Shown here: piece after piece, positions 20,499 through 31,344 of the stretch
Position numbering within the stretch: position 1 is the first letter of the stretch
Layout: every line of letters starts with the position of its first letter
Source of the DNA: Cladosporium sp. IMV 00045
Taxonomy: Eukaryota; Ascomycota; Dothideomycetes; Cladosporiales; Cladosporiaceae
DNA: 34,731 bases
Assembly (NCBI GenBank): GCA_001931905.2
Contig: MSJI02000262.1
Location: 1-34,731, forward strand
Direction of reading: 5' to 3'
Translations under genes and position numbers: made by a program
Notes under the pieces: generated by a model
What the model was told of the DNA's origin: nothing
The model's input: only the letters and a program-made list of their open reading frames with translations
Database searches by the model: none

Positions 20499-21657
20499 AG
20501 TTCTTGAGAAGTGACGACCGCAAGATGGCTTTGGTGAGATCAGACTGTCGCTGGTGGAATGGAGAGTGGAGAAGGGAGTGTCATGGCTGGGAGGTGAGGT
20601 GGAGGAGAGGTGCACCTCACTGACCGTGGTTTGGATGTAAATCGATTTCCGTCGTCTGTACGCATTTGCCTTATGAATAACGTCTTAATACAATCGTTCA
20701 CCATGCGCCTTTCATTCGGATACGCATCCCGTCATTGCATAGTACCAGTCGTTCCAGCTCCAAATCCCGTTCCGTCCGTGATATTTCCAGCGTTGTTGCC
20801 AGCAAAACCCGAACCAACGAGAGATACTTGCTACATTATTTGAGGACTCCGTCCTGCTCTGTGAACTCGATCTCCAAGATTTTGTGTTGTGTTTGGTAGC
20901 TTCCAGACCGCCACGTCCTATGTTCGTTGACTCTTCGATCCGCGGAGACAGGTGGCATTCGTGTCGTCTCTCGCAGAAAACTGCAACTCAAGCCAAGATA
21001 AGGTATTCTTTACAATAATATGCGGAAAGGAGGCAACGCCCTCCTCTCGCGTGCGCGCATGGTGAGGTAAGTCAGGTCAGTGGGCTGAGAAGTCGTGAGT
21101 GTGAAAGAAGCAATCGTCTCGACAGCTTGAGGTGCACGTATGGTTGCAACCACTGAACAAATCCACGATTACTGATATACTGAGAACCCACAAGAGGCCA
21201 TGTATCTGCTTCTTGTTTGTGAATTTGTGGATTTGTTTATGATTTTATTGGTTTGTTTTTCTCATATCGTAGTGTATCGTTATAGTAATATAGTCGTATC
21301 ATTCCTCGTCATTGCGCGCGCGAGAATCTCTCCCGCCAACGCTTTCTTCTTTATCCTCGTTGAGAAGAAAACCTTTTGCTGTGGTCGATAGGTTTTTCTC
21401 GTGGTCCCTCCGTCCCTTCTGTGGTGTTTTTCTGTGGTTGTTGCTGTGCCCGAATTTTTCTTCTTCCGCTCTTTCCACCACCACCACCACAACCACCTCC
21501 TCCTTCACCTCCTCCTTCTCCTCCTCCCCCTCCGGGCTGCGCTTTGCCCTTTACGTATGCTGATGTTCAATGTAGGTGAATAAAAATGCTCGCTCGCTAA
21601 AAGACAAATGGTGCAGAAACAAGAAAAAGGAAATGCGTCAACGAATCTCCAACCTCT
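20499..21657. other. Convergent 3' flanks with a triplet-rich tract
   Basis: This lies between the stops of the fasciclin gene (+) and the unknown gene (-). No gene is supported. It contains T-rich DNA and the pyrimidine-rich tract at 21475-21533. Confidence 0.5.
21475..21533. repeat. CCA/CCT triplet-rich tract
   Basis: About 59 nt of CCA triplets grade into CTC/CTT triplets, almost pure pyrimidine on this strand in the second half. It is an imperfect microsatellite in the 3' flank of the unknown gene and drives spurious His-, Pro- and Ser-rich frames. Confidence 0.85.
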
Positions 21658-23169
21658 TCACTCAGCACTAACGCCCACCCAGCGCCTCGGCACCTTCCCG
21701 CCACCCTGCTGCACGACAAAATCGTCCCCCTCAGCAGACTGCCTAGGCGGCAACCAAATCCTCGCACGGCCCATTTCCAACTTCCCCTCGCGACGCATGT
21801 TCATCTCGAGGACGACGACGCGCAGGAAATCACTGTTCTCGCGGGGTTCGCGGTGGCGCATGGCGGCGGCCGCGATGGCAGCGTTGACGGCCGCGTCGTC
21901 CGCGGGCTCGGCATCGGCATCGTTGCTGGCTTTCTTGCCGCTCGCGCTGCGGGCCTTGCTGCGGCTGCCGGAGCGCGAGTAGGTTTGCAGCTGGATGGTG
22001 GGGCCGTGCGTGTTGTTGGGAGATTGCTGTTCGGCCAGGTAGGGGGCGTGTAGGGCTTGTTGGAAGGGCGCTTCTTGCTCTTCGAAAGAGAGGGGCGTGG
22101 GGTTGAGGTAGCGGCGCTGAGCGGAGGTTGGTGTGCCTTTGTAGTCGGGGCGGACTTCGGAGCTGAACCGAGGGAAGAGGAAGGGGTGCGACCAGAGCAC
22201 GTCGTCTGGGAGTGGGGATACTGAGTCGCCACGCTCAGACTTGTTCGCTGGGCGACGGGTTCCAGAGGTGGTTTTCCGTTGTCCGAAGGGTGAGAGAGCC
22301 TTGAGTGCTTGGAGGGATGTTGTGAGGTTGGATTTGAAGGATGATTTGGATTTTGGTGTTGTGGGAGCGTGGTCGGGAATAAATGTGAAGTCATCCTCGT
22401 CTACTTCGAGAGTGGGCTTGAGCGGGTGATCTTCAATGCAGCTTTCACGAATCGGTTGCGACCTTGGCGACTCTTTGCGGCTTGTCATGCTGGACTTGCG
22501 ACTGTGAATCGAGTCTGGTGTAGCCGGGCTTCCGAACGAGAGAAGTGAACTCTCGTCCGCCTCGAGCGACGGTATCGAGTCGCTGGATGCCGACCTCTCG
22601 TATTGCGGTCGGCTGTACCGGCTCGATTGGTATGAGGGAGATCTTGACTCTTCGCAGTCTTCGGCGTTGTCCAGTAGTATCGACAGAGGACTGCTGTCGT
22701 AGCTCTTCCCAAATCTGTCGTCGCTCCTCCACTCGTTGATAAGCTCGTCGATAGAGATCTGGCGTTTGTCGCTAACGCGAGTCCTGTTCTGGCGAGGGCG
22801 GCGGGGGATGGTGGTCATGGCGAGCAGGGCGGCGACAGAAGGCGACAGTGCCTCTGATCGGTGCTGTTCAGGCATGTGCTGCTTCCTCCTGCCCGCATTG
22901 TATGCTTTGCCTTTGGCATGACCAACAGTCTTTGCCGAGGACGATCGCGTTCTATCCGGCACGGGGACATCGACCGGCTGGCTCGGAGGTCGCATTGTAT
23001 CGGTTGTTGCTTGTGTGTGGGTGGGGTCTTGATGTGTGGTGAATGGTAGTCTCTTTGATTCGGATGTCGCGGGAAGGTTGTTGCGCCGTGAATTGCGAAG
23101 TGTCGTGTGCTGTTCGTTCACCTGGGGAGGAGGCGAAGACGAGTACTTGAACGACCGAGGGACCAACAT
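21658..23169 (-). CDS. Conserved, mostly disordered ascomycete protein of unknown function
   Basis: A single-exon 503-aa protein without a named domain. Most of it is Ser/Pro/Arg-rich and probably disordered. Four blocks look ordered: SPSVAALLAMTTIPRR (about 109-125), ISIDELINEWRSDD (about 137-151), DVLWSHPFLFPRFS (about 325), and the C-terminal NSDFLRVVVLEMNMRREGKL followed by GRARIWLPPR. I recall similar blocks in uncharacterised Pezizomycotina proteins, but cannot confirm it here. An Ala-rich helix (about 420-440) precedes the last block. There is no signal peptide or membrane segment. Codon 58 is an alternative ATG nearer the conserved part. Its role is unknown. Confidence 0.75.
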   Translation of the reverse strand: MLVPRSFKYSSSPPPQVNEQHTTLRNSRRNNLPATSESKRLPFTTHQDPTHTQATTDTMRPPSQPVDVPVPDRTRSSSAKTVGHAKGKAYNAGRRKQHMPEQHRSEALSPSVAALLAMTTIPRRPRQNRTRVSDKRQISIDELINEWRSDDRFGKSYDSSPLSILLDNAEDCEESRSPSYQSSRYSRPQYERSASSDSIPSLEADESSLLSFGSPATPDSIHSRKSSMTSRKESPRSQPIRESCIEDHPLKPTLEVDEDDFTFIPDHAPTTPKSKSSFKSNLTTSLQALKALSPFGQRKTTSGTRRPANKSERGDSVSPLPDDVLWSHPFLFPRFSSEVRPDYKGTPTSAQRRYLNPTPLSFEEQEAPFQQALHAPYLAEQQSPNNTHGPTIQLQTYSRSGSRSKARSASGKKASNDADAEPADDAAVNAAIAAAAMRHREPRENSDFLRVVVLEMNMRREGKLEMGRARIWLPPRQSAEGDDFVVQQGGGKVPRRWVGVSAE

Positions 23170-26100
23170 GGCTTTGCTGACAATGGCATTAAAGCGGATG
23201 GGCCCAAGGGTCGTGTGAGTCCTCGGTCGTGGGACGGGGCGGAGGGGCGTTTAGTCAAGGAATATGCTCAGGGCAAGTCGCCTAGTGGACGTTTTGCCGG
23301 GCTCGATGGTAGCAAGTAGCGTGGGCCAGCGATGCGCAGAACAGGCTCTCGTCGACTTCCTCTCAAACACAAGCCTTCTAGAAGAATGCACAGGCCTGTA
23401 CCTGCAGTGCTTGCGAAGCGCTTTGCGCAAGCCGAAGTAGGTGCGGTAGTCGCTGGGTGGCTAGTCGTCGACGTCGCGGTCCGACACCTTTCTATGCCGT
23501 AATAGCGCAGGTATGAAGTGGTCCGGCTGAATTCAGGGTCTTCCCTAGGCTGGTCGCGTGTGAGAGAGTCCGTTCGCACAGAATAGATTAGACGGCGGTG
23601 TCGGTGTGTAGCCTTGTAGGTAGTAGTGAAGGGTGTAATCGCGGAAGAACAGGCACGACAGGACTGAGGATGTGGCCTGGAGATATAGCGAGGGAGGAGG
23701 CGTCGTCGCGCGGCAGAGCAAGCGATAAGCACACGACAAACACAGCAATGTGACGCATCGTCCCCAGCAGAGGACGGCCGTCTGGAGGTCACCCGGTTCG
23801 GGCTCTGTTGCAGAAGGCGACTCCGTGGGCGCGTGGGGGTAATCAAACCTATAATAGAAGGTTTGCTCGTTAAAGAGCCGACGAGCTTGTCGAGGTGAAG
23901 TGATGTCAAGATCTGTGACCTGAACTCGCCCACATCCTCTCGGTCCGCGGCCAGGTAGGCTCGGTAGGCGACAACACAGCATCTATCGAGCAGGCCAAAG
24001 AACACTCCGAGGACTTCCATCCTGGTTGGCCCAGTTCTACGGCGAGATAAGGCCCCAACCGTCTCGTGGGATAGAATTGTTTGAGTCTTGTCCTACGGCC
24101 GGTGGCAGTCCCAAGGTGCTAGCACTCGTGTGCCCTTCCTCCCATGCGTCTGGGCAGCAACGTGTTCGCGCTCGTGCTGACATGTCTTGATTTTTGCTAT
24201 ATGCGGCAACTGGGAACCACCTCCACCCTCTCTTATCTCTCCCCCAACCCGCCATGCAGCCACTCTCCCTCCCCGCAGAGGGCGGTCGACTCGATTGAGA
24301 TACCACATTCGATCGCCTGCCACTTCCAGCCTGGCGCGGCGATTGCTCGCCTCCCTCGGACGCATTCTGTATACGGACCGCCTTCTAGCGCGAGCCTAGA
24401 ATAAATGAAAAGGCACAGTCATTAATCCGACTGCCGGGTTGCGCGCGGGCTTGGTCGGGCTCGGGTGCGTGGGTGGCTGGCGAGTCGGCATCCTTGTGAG
24501 CCTGTGCTCTTTGCAAAAAAATAATCGTAATAATGGCAATCACCACAATATTTCCGGGCTGCTCCGTACTGCGAATAATGAAGTCGGGTAGGGTTCAAAG
24601 CCTTGTCCCTGTGGCAGGCGAGGCCGTTGGGCAGCCGTCCGTAGACTTGGCTATCACAAGGCGTTGCCAGATGGACAGCGTACCATCTGCAAGTGGTATC
24701 CTCTGCATACAGCCGACAGCCACCCTCCACGATATTCATTTCGGCTCCATACGCACTGCATGCACGCGGAACAAGCGAGGCTGATCCTTCCACCAAAATC
24801 AACCACACACCCATAACAGTATCCTTTTACCATGGCATCGGAAGCATGGCGGGAGCAGCCACTCCCAACGTCCCGAGTCTCGGTCGACCAACTCTGCAGC
24901 CGAGTCCAGACCTGTGAATGGCCAGAGATAAGCTAATGAGGATTACACTCACGGGCGAGACGGGTAGCCCAAAACCCTGCCTCGAATGCTTGGCTGCGAG
25001 ACTCGGCAGCCGCGGCGAGCGAGGCGACTTCACTACTCCTCCTCAGTGGTGGGTGTTGTTGTTTGTAAACAGACAGGATGAGAGTAGTCATTAGAATTGC
25101 GACGACATCTGTGTAGCGACCCTGACCTTGAAGGGTAACGAAGGCCCAAAGTGCCTATCTATTGATCGATATGCGGATCTGAATAATGATAATGTGGGCT
25201 TTTTGTCGTGGAGGAAGTCCACTTGACAACACGACTTCGTGTCCACGTATCCTTCTTTGTTGGTAAAGTGTCTTCCAGCCGTGAAACATCAGCAACCCAT
25301 GTATCATCAGTCGTCGCCAATCATGGACACAACAAGTGATCCTAGAAGCGAAATGTCAGGAACAGGCAACGGATCATGCAACAACAGGGCAATCCCGCAG
25401 AAGCCCTCACCCAGAACTTGCATAAACAATAACTACAAGGCATGCATTCTGCCGCACTTGCCGGCGAATCATGCACTCCCTCCAAACAACCACGCCCATT
25501 AGTATTGACCAAAAAGCCAATGCACCGAATCCCAATGCATTATTGAAAGTCCCAACCAAAACCACCAAAACCATGCACATCTGCACACCGCCCCCCTTCC
25601 CCATCATCGCACTTGAGCAGAAACCCATCAAGTCCATCTGCGCATCCACCGTGATATCCACTCACAGACCCTGATCTACAAGATCAATCAAGCAAACACG
25701 CTACGTATTCCCAAACGACATGATCGTCAAACATCAAAGCGCCCTTACATACAGCACATCACTCACTAGATAGCAACGGTGGTGTCTGTATTACACAAAT
25801 GGAACGACGATAGGTAAATGGCCGCTCTCGCTTGGCTACCCATGCTTACAGCTGGCTCAAAGGTGTTGTTACATATATCAGCGCACCTACGTGTCGTTCG
25901 GCAATCGACCGGAGGATACTAGTCTTTTTCGACAAAAGACACGGGCAGAGACAGGGAGATAGATCAACAGTCCGACACGCTACTTGCGAGTCTCGACCTC
26001 TTATTGCGACTACTCCTGATGAGGCTGAAGCGACTTCTACCTCAACTCAACTCAACTTCCCGAGTAGGATGTCGACCGATCGGCGGAATCTTGGCGTTCA

Positions 26101-27076
26101 TTCTCTTGCTACTACCTGCCTATTTATGATCAACAGTGCTTCAACGCCGAGGTTAGATCACCGACGGCCAGCACCAGCGGCAGCGCTCGATGCGTCGGCG
26201 AACAGGTCGTGAGAACTGTGTCTCATGTTCAAAGGCTCGTTCGCTTGTTCGCAGTGCCTAACGCGAACGGAATCAAAGAGTAGCGCGGTGATTCGACATA
26301 TTCGCAACGACAGGGCAACAGAGCATTGCAATAAAGAGTGAGAAATGAGACATGCACAAAGTGGTTTTCAAAAAAAGTGAATTCGTTCCCGTTCCCATTC
26401 CCGTAATCCCAATCGTAAAGCTATTGAAAAAGAAAAAAAAAAAAGAAAGAGTTATAATGTATACAGCCAGCCCCAGCGAGCGAAAAGCAAGCAGCCATCC
26501 GCCCATCCAACCGACCACAGTGCAAGTCCAAAAAAAAAAAAAAAAAGCTCAAAAAAGTACATTAACAAGAACCCCCATGCTGAAACCCAAAAGCCAAAAG
26601 AGAGAAAAAGAACAAAAGTCGCGGTCGTCATGGCTTGCAATTCGCTTTTTTGGTGCTTTTAGCTTGCTGCGAGTCGAATCGGAAGAAGACGCGGTTGTGT
26701 TGGACGTGATTGCGATAACCGTCGGCGAGATCGCGGTTGCTGTGTAGTCCAAAGATTTGTGATATCCCAACAAAGCGACTGGGTGCGAGGGTGAACTCCA
26801 GTCTGGGAAAAGAGAAGAGAAAAGAAAGCTGTTTCGAAAGGAGATTCCTCGTCGAGACAAAGTGGTGCCAGGGAAAGCAGGCGAGGTGGTTTCCATGGAG
26901 TGAAAGTTGCGCCGTCGCAGAGATGTTTCAGTCTGCAAGAACGCCCAAAGCCCTGCTTTCGTGTTGCGCACAAGACGAATTGAGAAAGGAAAAATGAAAA
27001 TAGAGAGGAAGTGTGCTTGGCCCGTGGTCCGTTATCGCTGCAGGTTCAGGAAAGGTGGTGGTCGTGGTGTTCTTCA
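23170..27076. other. 3.9 kb without a supportable gene
   Basis: This is the longest empty stretch in the window, between the start of the unknown gene (-) and the stop of ASE1 (-). A 250-codon ATG frame at 23268-24020 (-) and a 130-codon ATG frame at 24422-24814 (-) have compositions typical of chance frames (Arg/Ser/Thr-rich, no motif). The left part is probably upstream DNA of the unknown gene and the right part the ASE1 3' UTR. Poly-A/purine tracts occur near 26430-26450 and at 26530-26546. A non-coding RNA or fast-evolving small gene cannot be excluded. Confidence 0.45.
26530..26546. repeat. 17-nt A homopolymer
   Basis: There are 17 uninterrupted A residues, with further A-rich DNA within 120 nt upstream. 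It lies in the probable ASE1 3' flank. Homopolymer length may be unreliable. Confidence 0.85.
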
Positions 27077-29679
27077 TCAGTAGACCTCTCCAAGGTCGCC
27101 GTCGTCAGTCCAACCGGCTTCGCTGCCGTCGATGTCTTCGACCTCTCTGGTCTTCTTGCCCATGCCTCCCTTAGGGTAAGGGCTGTGCATTGTGCGCTTG
27201 ATGGATCCGCCACCGCCGACGAGCACGGGCACGGATGCAGTGCCTCGGACGCTCTGCTGCATGCGCTTTCTGGCGTAGTAGGCTTCTGTCGCGTCCGCCT
27301 CTTCGGTGTCGGAAGCGTCGGTGTAGGTTTCCCAGTTCTCGCTGCCGGAACCATTGACACTTCCAGAGACTGTGGAGGAAGTGTTGCTTGGGTGGCGGGA
27401 GGGAGGTGCGAGGGGGTAGCCTTGACGGCTGCTCATTGGGCGTGAGTAGCCGGAAGCTGAGCTGCCGGATGAAAGGTATGAATCGTGAGAGGGCGTCGCA
27501 CGAAGGGCAGAAGGGCGTGGTGGAGGGCCCATCACGGAATTGGAGAGGTATGAGCGGTACCCGGACTCATCGTAAGGGTCCTCCAGGGCAGAGTGACGGA
27601 CAACACTGGAGCTGCGCTCGTGCTCGTCGGGGCTGTACCCCCTAGGAGAAGATGCTGAAGGACTGACGAGGCTCTTCATCTTGGGAGGAGGAGCTGCAAG
27701 AGGTCCACTGCCACGGATCGTTGCGCCAAAATCATCTGGTTTGTAACCAGACGCAGTTGCAGGTCGCATAGTCGAAGCCTTGAAGTCATCATTCTTGTAG
27801 CCAGCAGAAGTGGCAGGGCGCATTCTAGAAGCGCTGAGGTCATCATTCTTGAAACCGGCAGAAGTGGCAGGTCGCAACTTTCTCTCTGGGGAGTTGTTGC
27901 CATCACGGAGGTTGCTCATGGGCAGTCGAGATGTGAGAGGAGGAATCTTGCTCGGAGATCCAAGCTTCGGGTTGGCACTGTTGCTACGAGAGTGACCGGG
28001 ACGCGAGGCGGAGGAGTTCATGGTAGAGGATCCCAGGAAGGAAGCACCCATGACGGAGGAGCCAAAGTTAGATGGAGCAATGTTGCTGTGGTTGTTCATA
28101 CCCGAAGTGGGAGTCTTGCTGCGAGCACCAGGTTGGCTGCGCAGAGTGTCGGCCCTGCTTCGCGCACCTTGAGCTCTGCTAGCGCTCTTCGACCCATCGC
28201 GGCTGGGAGGCAGTGCATTCGGCGTCTTGCTCCTAGGTGGCAATGTCTTTGCTGACCTCGCATCCAGCTCGTCGAGGTACCTCTGACCGTGAACGCAGAA
28301 GGGACGGCCATACTCGTCTTCCCACTGCTCGAGCGTCTTGCGCAGGTCTGCCTCAACCTTGGGCAGCTCCTTAGTGATGCGCTTTCGCTGCTTCTCCTCG
28401 CGAAGGAGCTTTCCAGGATCGCGTCTCTCACCCTTGGCACCCTTGGCCATCAAACGTGAAGCATCCTGGCTACTCTTCTCCAGGTCCTCGCGATCTTGGA
28501 TGAGGCTTCTGTGTTTGTCAATGACGGCGAGGATTGGCATGCGTTGCTCCTTGAGCACTTCGAGTCGAGAAATCTCTTGCTCGTGTGCAGACAGTAGAGC
28601 ATCGGAGTAGACGTCAGAGAAGGCAGGGGTGAACTCGAGCATCTCCTCTTCCGCGAAGTAAAGGCTGTCCCAGAGTGCTTGGAGCTTGAATCGTGCGTCC
28701 TCTACGAAGAGGTGCAGGTTCTGATGCTTCAACTCCTTCAAACGAGACAGCTCGTCCTCGAACTCGTTGATCTGGCGGAGACCGCAACCTCTGTTGGCAG
28801 CAAGGAATTGCTTGCGCTCGGCTTCTTCAACGCCCAAGCGGTCCCAAAGACCTTCGACCGTCTCCTTCAGCTCCTTCAGCTTACGCTCTCTCGCTGATTT
28901 CTCGGAAATCAGCTTGTCCCTCTTAGCGGCAAGGCGCTTGAGGTCTTCCTGGTGGAGGCCGAGTTGCTCTGGTGCATCGCGAGCGAACTGCACAATGCGG
29001 CTGTCGACTTGCGCTTGAGGTGTTCCCAGCTCTGACCACAAGTTGATGATGTCGTCCGAGGTCTGCTGTACAGTGGCCAGGCGTTTGTTGTATTCTTCGT
29101 ACACGCGGGTGAATTCGGTGTCCATTGACGCCACGTATTTGGGGCCAAGAGAGAAGGTAGGAGAGATTTTGGCATTGGGATCCGAGGGCGGCAGCTTGAC
29201 TTGAAGGAAGGAAGGTTCAAGGTGGGAAGCGTATGATTCGAGTGCTTCGGCCAGTTTTCTGACCTGCTCGAAGCGCTCGCGGTGCAGCTTGGAGACAGTG
29301 TGGTGTCTCTCTTTCAGGTTTTGTATGCATGCCAGCAGAGGGTATGTGACTTCTTGCTCCATTTCGTAGTCGTCGTCAGATTTCGTGTCGTCAATGGCCC
29401 GCTCCATTTGGCGGATTGTTGTTATGAGGCGCTTGGCCTCTTCAGTGAGGTCATGCTTCTCTTTTGCTACATGGTTGAGCTGGTTGTGTAATGTTTCTGA
29501 AAGGGCCGAGAAGAGCTGTGACGGTGTGAGTGAGTGAATTTCTGAATTCAAAGACAGGTCATACTAACCTCGGACTCTCGCGAGTCGCGTTCATGTGTGG
29601 GAACACCAATCTCGTCGAAGAAGTTGTGCAGACGTTCAATGATGGTAGTGACCTGTTGGGACAGGTAGCTGGTGTCCAT
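27077..29679 (-). CDS. ASE1: Microtubule bundling protein ASE1/MAP65/PRC1
   Basis: It crosslinks antiparallel microtubules in the spindle midzone during anaphase and cytokinesis. Two exons, 29679-29569 and 29515-27077, around a 53-nt intron (GTTAGT..ACAG) give 849 aa. The N-terminal exon (MDTSYLSQQV, then IIERLHNFFDEIGVP) matches the start of the family and joins to LFSALSETLHNQL. Long coiled-coil and spectrin-like helices fill residues 1 to about 470, including the conserved RRDPGKLLREEKQRKRI and a segment ending YGRPFCVHGQRYLDELD. The C-terminal 350 residues are basic, Ser/Pro-rich and disordered, as expected of the microtubule-binding and CDK-regulated tail. They contain three tandem 18-residue repeats (585-638). 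Its start faces the heme-oxygenase-like gene 762 nt away. Confidence 0.95.
27713..27874 (-). repeat. Three tandem 54-bp repeats inside ASE1
   Basis: Units begin at 27874, 27820 and 27766 (minus strand), each 54 bp long. They encode three 18-residue copies starting RPATSAGFKNDD, RPATSAGYKNDD and RPATASGYKPDD. They keep the frame and lie in the disordered C-terminal tail. Confidence 0.9.
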
Positions 29680-30441
29680 GGTGATCGCAAAGCTGCCAGC
29701 AGCACAACCGTAGTCTCAATGGACCACCGCCAAGCGAAAAGATGCGGGCGAGGAATGTGAGGGCTTGTCGCAGGTGGTGTGCGCTGTTTGATGCGACGGC
29801 TGATTGTTATGGCGGTGGATGATGCGCCGGCGGGTGTTGTTGATGCTGATGCGCTGTTGCGCGGGAATGCGACGAAACGACTGTGGGTATAACGAACGCC
29901 TGGGGCGTGAAGGGATGTTGCTTGCGACTATTGAAGCGCTGGAGAGTGGTGGTATGGTAGAGGTGTTGTTGGAATTGCTTGGAGTCGCTGCGAGACATAC
30001 GAGTCGTCTTGTTCCACTTCGTGTTGCTCGAGAGTTAGTTTGGTTTACCGCTGGTTGCTGGGGGCAACCCCAAGCAAGATCGCGTCACGTGCGTTCTGAA
30101 ACAACCAGCCGCCTTGCATTAGCCCAAGTTGGTAGGGCGATGGAGTGATCGTTCCCACTCGCATGGGAGATCAGGCCAAAGGTGCATGTTACATCATGAG
30201 TAGTGGCGGATTGTTGGGTGAGCGTGAGCGGAGCATGTGAGATGTGGATGTCGTAGAGAAATGGCGTATGAGTCGCCTGCCCCATCAACGTGATCGGGCG
30301 AGATCATTCGACCCCCGCGGCCATCATGTATGCTCAACGATCTCAAGTAGTGACTAGACCCGCTATCCTCGTCATGGCCCGTCGGTTTTGTTAGGTATCG
30401 ATATTCTTAACCGCCCTCCGTGCGCAGAATCAACAAAAGCC
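29680..30441. promoter_or_regulatory. Divergent upstream region of ASE1 and the heme-oxygenase-like gene
   Basis: 762 nt between two genes transcribed apart hold no convincing coding frame. It presumably contains both promoters and leaders. No clear TATA box is seen. Confidence 0.5.
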
Positions 30442-31344
30442 ATGGCCACCACCACCTCCGCCGTCGACCTGCTCCCCACGCCATCCGTGACACCACCCCT
30501 ACCACCAGGCGCCTCCACTCTGCCTGTACAAATCAACACCGCCACCAGAAAGCAGCACACCGAGCTAAATCGCTTGATCATCGAACGCCTGCCTCTTGCC
30601 CTACCACCCAAAGCCAACGGTCCCCAGGTGTATGGCCTCGGCGTCGCAGCCTTTGCCCAGATCTTCCTTGCCTTCGAGCAAGCCTTTGATGACCTCGCCA
30701 AAGATGCAGAACCCAAGACATCCTCCGAAGATGAACTATCACACCACCGCCAAGTGAAATCATGGCTGTCCACCCTCCGACCAGCAGGTCTGAAACGGTC
30801 ACCACGCCTCAAACGTGACCTCCAATACCTCCCCGAACTCGACCGGTCACACTTCAGCGACCTCGACGACTCGACGCAGGCGCACATCCGCGCCCTCGCC
30901 GCCTCCAAACCGCACACGCTCGTTGCCTACACGTGGGTGATGTACATGGCCATCTTCAGCGGCGGGCGCTGGATCCGCGCGCAGCTGGCGAGCGCGCAGC
31001 CCGAGTTCTGGACCTCGCACACCAACGCCGGGCCGGCGATGGCGGAGAAAACGCCGCTGGGCATGCCGGGCTTTTCTTTCCTGTCGTTCGACGGCGAGCA
31101 GGATGGGGAAGATATCAAGGGCGAGTATAAGAGGCGGCTGGTGGAGGGGGAGGACTTGTTGAGCAAGCAGGAGCGCGAGGATATTGTGGAAGCGTCGCAG
31201 GAGCTGTTCGAGATGTGTATTGCGATCGTGAGGAAGTTGGACGTCGAGGTGCGCAGGCAGGAGATTGTGAAGCGAGTTATACCTGTGGGTCTGGTTGTTG
31301 CTGCTGTGCTTTTTGCATATGCAGTCTACCGTCTGCGTAGCTGA
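30442..31344 (+). CDS. HMX1: Heme oxygenase-like protein, tail-anchored
   Basis: Heme oxygenases open heme to biliverdin, CO and iron at the ER membrane; yeast Hmx1 is the fungal example. It is a single exon of 300 aa from the first ATG (context AGCCATGGCC). A Ser/Pro-rich leader of about 30 residues precedes ATRKQHTELNRLI, where His39 fits the proximal heme ligand. A distal-helix-like segment is MYMAIFSGGRWIR near 170-183, matching the Gly-Gly of the family distal helix. Residues 277-296 form a hydrophobic C-terminal anchor (IPVGLVVAAVLFAYAVY) followed by a basic end. Fungal members diverge strongly from animal HO-1, so activity is not guaranteed: the usual GD before the distal Gly-Gly is absent. 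The symbol reflects family membership. Confidence 0.8.
   Translation: MATTTSAVDLLPTPSVTPPLPPGASTLPVQINTATRKQHTELNRLIIERLPLALPPKANGPQVYGLGVAAFAQIFLAFEQAFDDLAKDAEPKTSSEDELSHHRQVKSWLSTLRPAGLKRSPRLKRDLQYLPELDRSHFSDLDDSTQAHIRALAASKPHTLVAYTWVMYMAIFSGGRWIRAQLASAQPEFWTSHTNAGPAMAEKTPLGMPGFSFLSFDGEQDGEDIKGEYKRRLVEGEDLLSKQEREDIVEASQELFEMCIAIVRKLDVEVRRQEIVKRVIPVGLVVAAVLFAYAVYRLRS

Noticed and set aside
19872..20615. 247-codon minus-strand frame in the fasciclin gene
   Set aside because: It mirrors the GC-rich second exon of the fasciclin gene, which has domains, a signal peptide and a GPI tail. The antisense protein is Gly/Val/Arg-rich without motifs.
23268..24020. 250-codon minus-strand frame as a gene
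   Set aside because: It has no domain, no conserved-looking block and an Arg/Ser/Thr-rich composition typical of chance frames. It is kept only as a finding about the empty interval.
24422..24814. 130-codon minus-strand frame with several cysteines, as a possible small secreted protein
   Set aside because: The N-terminus is a poor signal peptide, the cysteines show no regular spacing and the tail is Arg/Ser-rich. It could be chance.
24873..24883. Palindrome CCGAGTCTCGG
   Set aside because: It is a single 11-bp palindrome with no second arm or neighbouring gene start that would give it a role. Chance is likely in 35 kb.
30388..30441. N-terminal extension of the heme-oxygenase-like protein
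   Set aside because: The upstream start would be TTG. The first ATG at 30442 has a good context.
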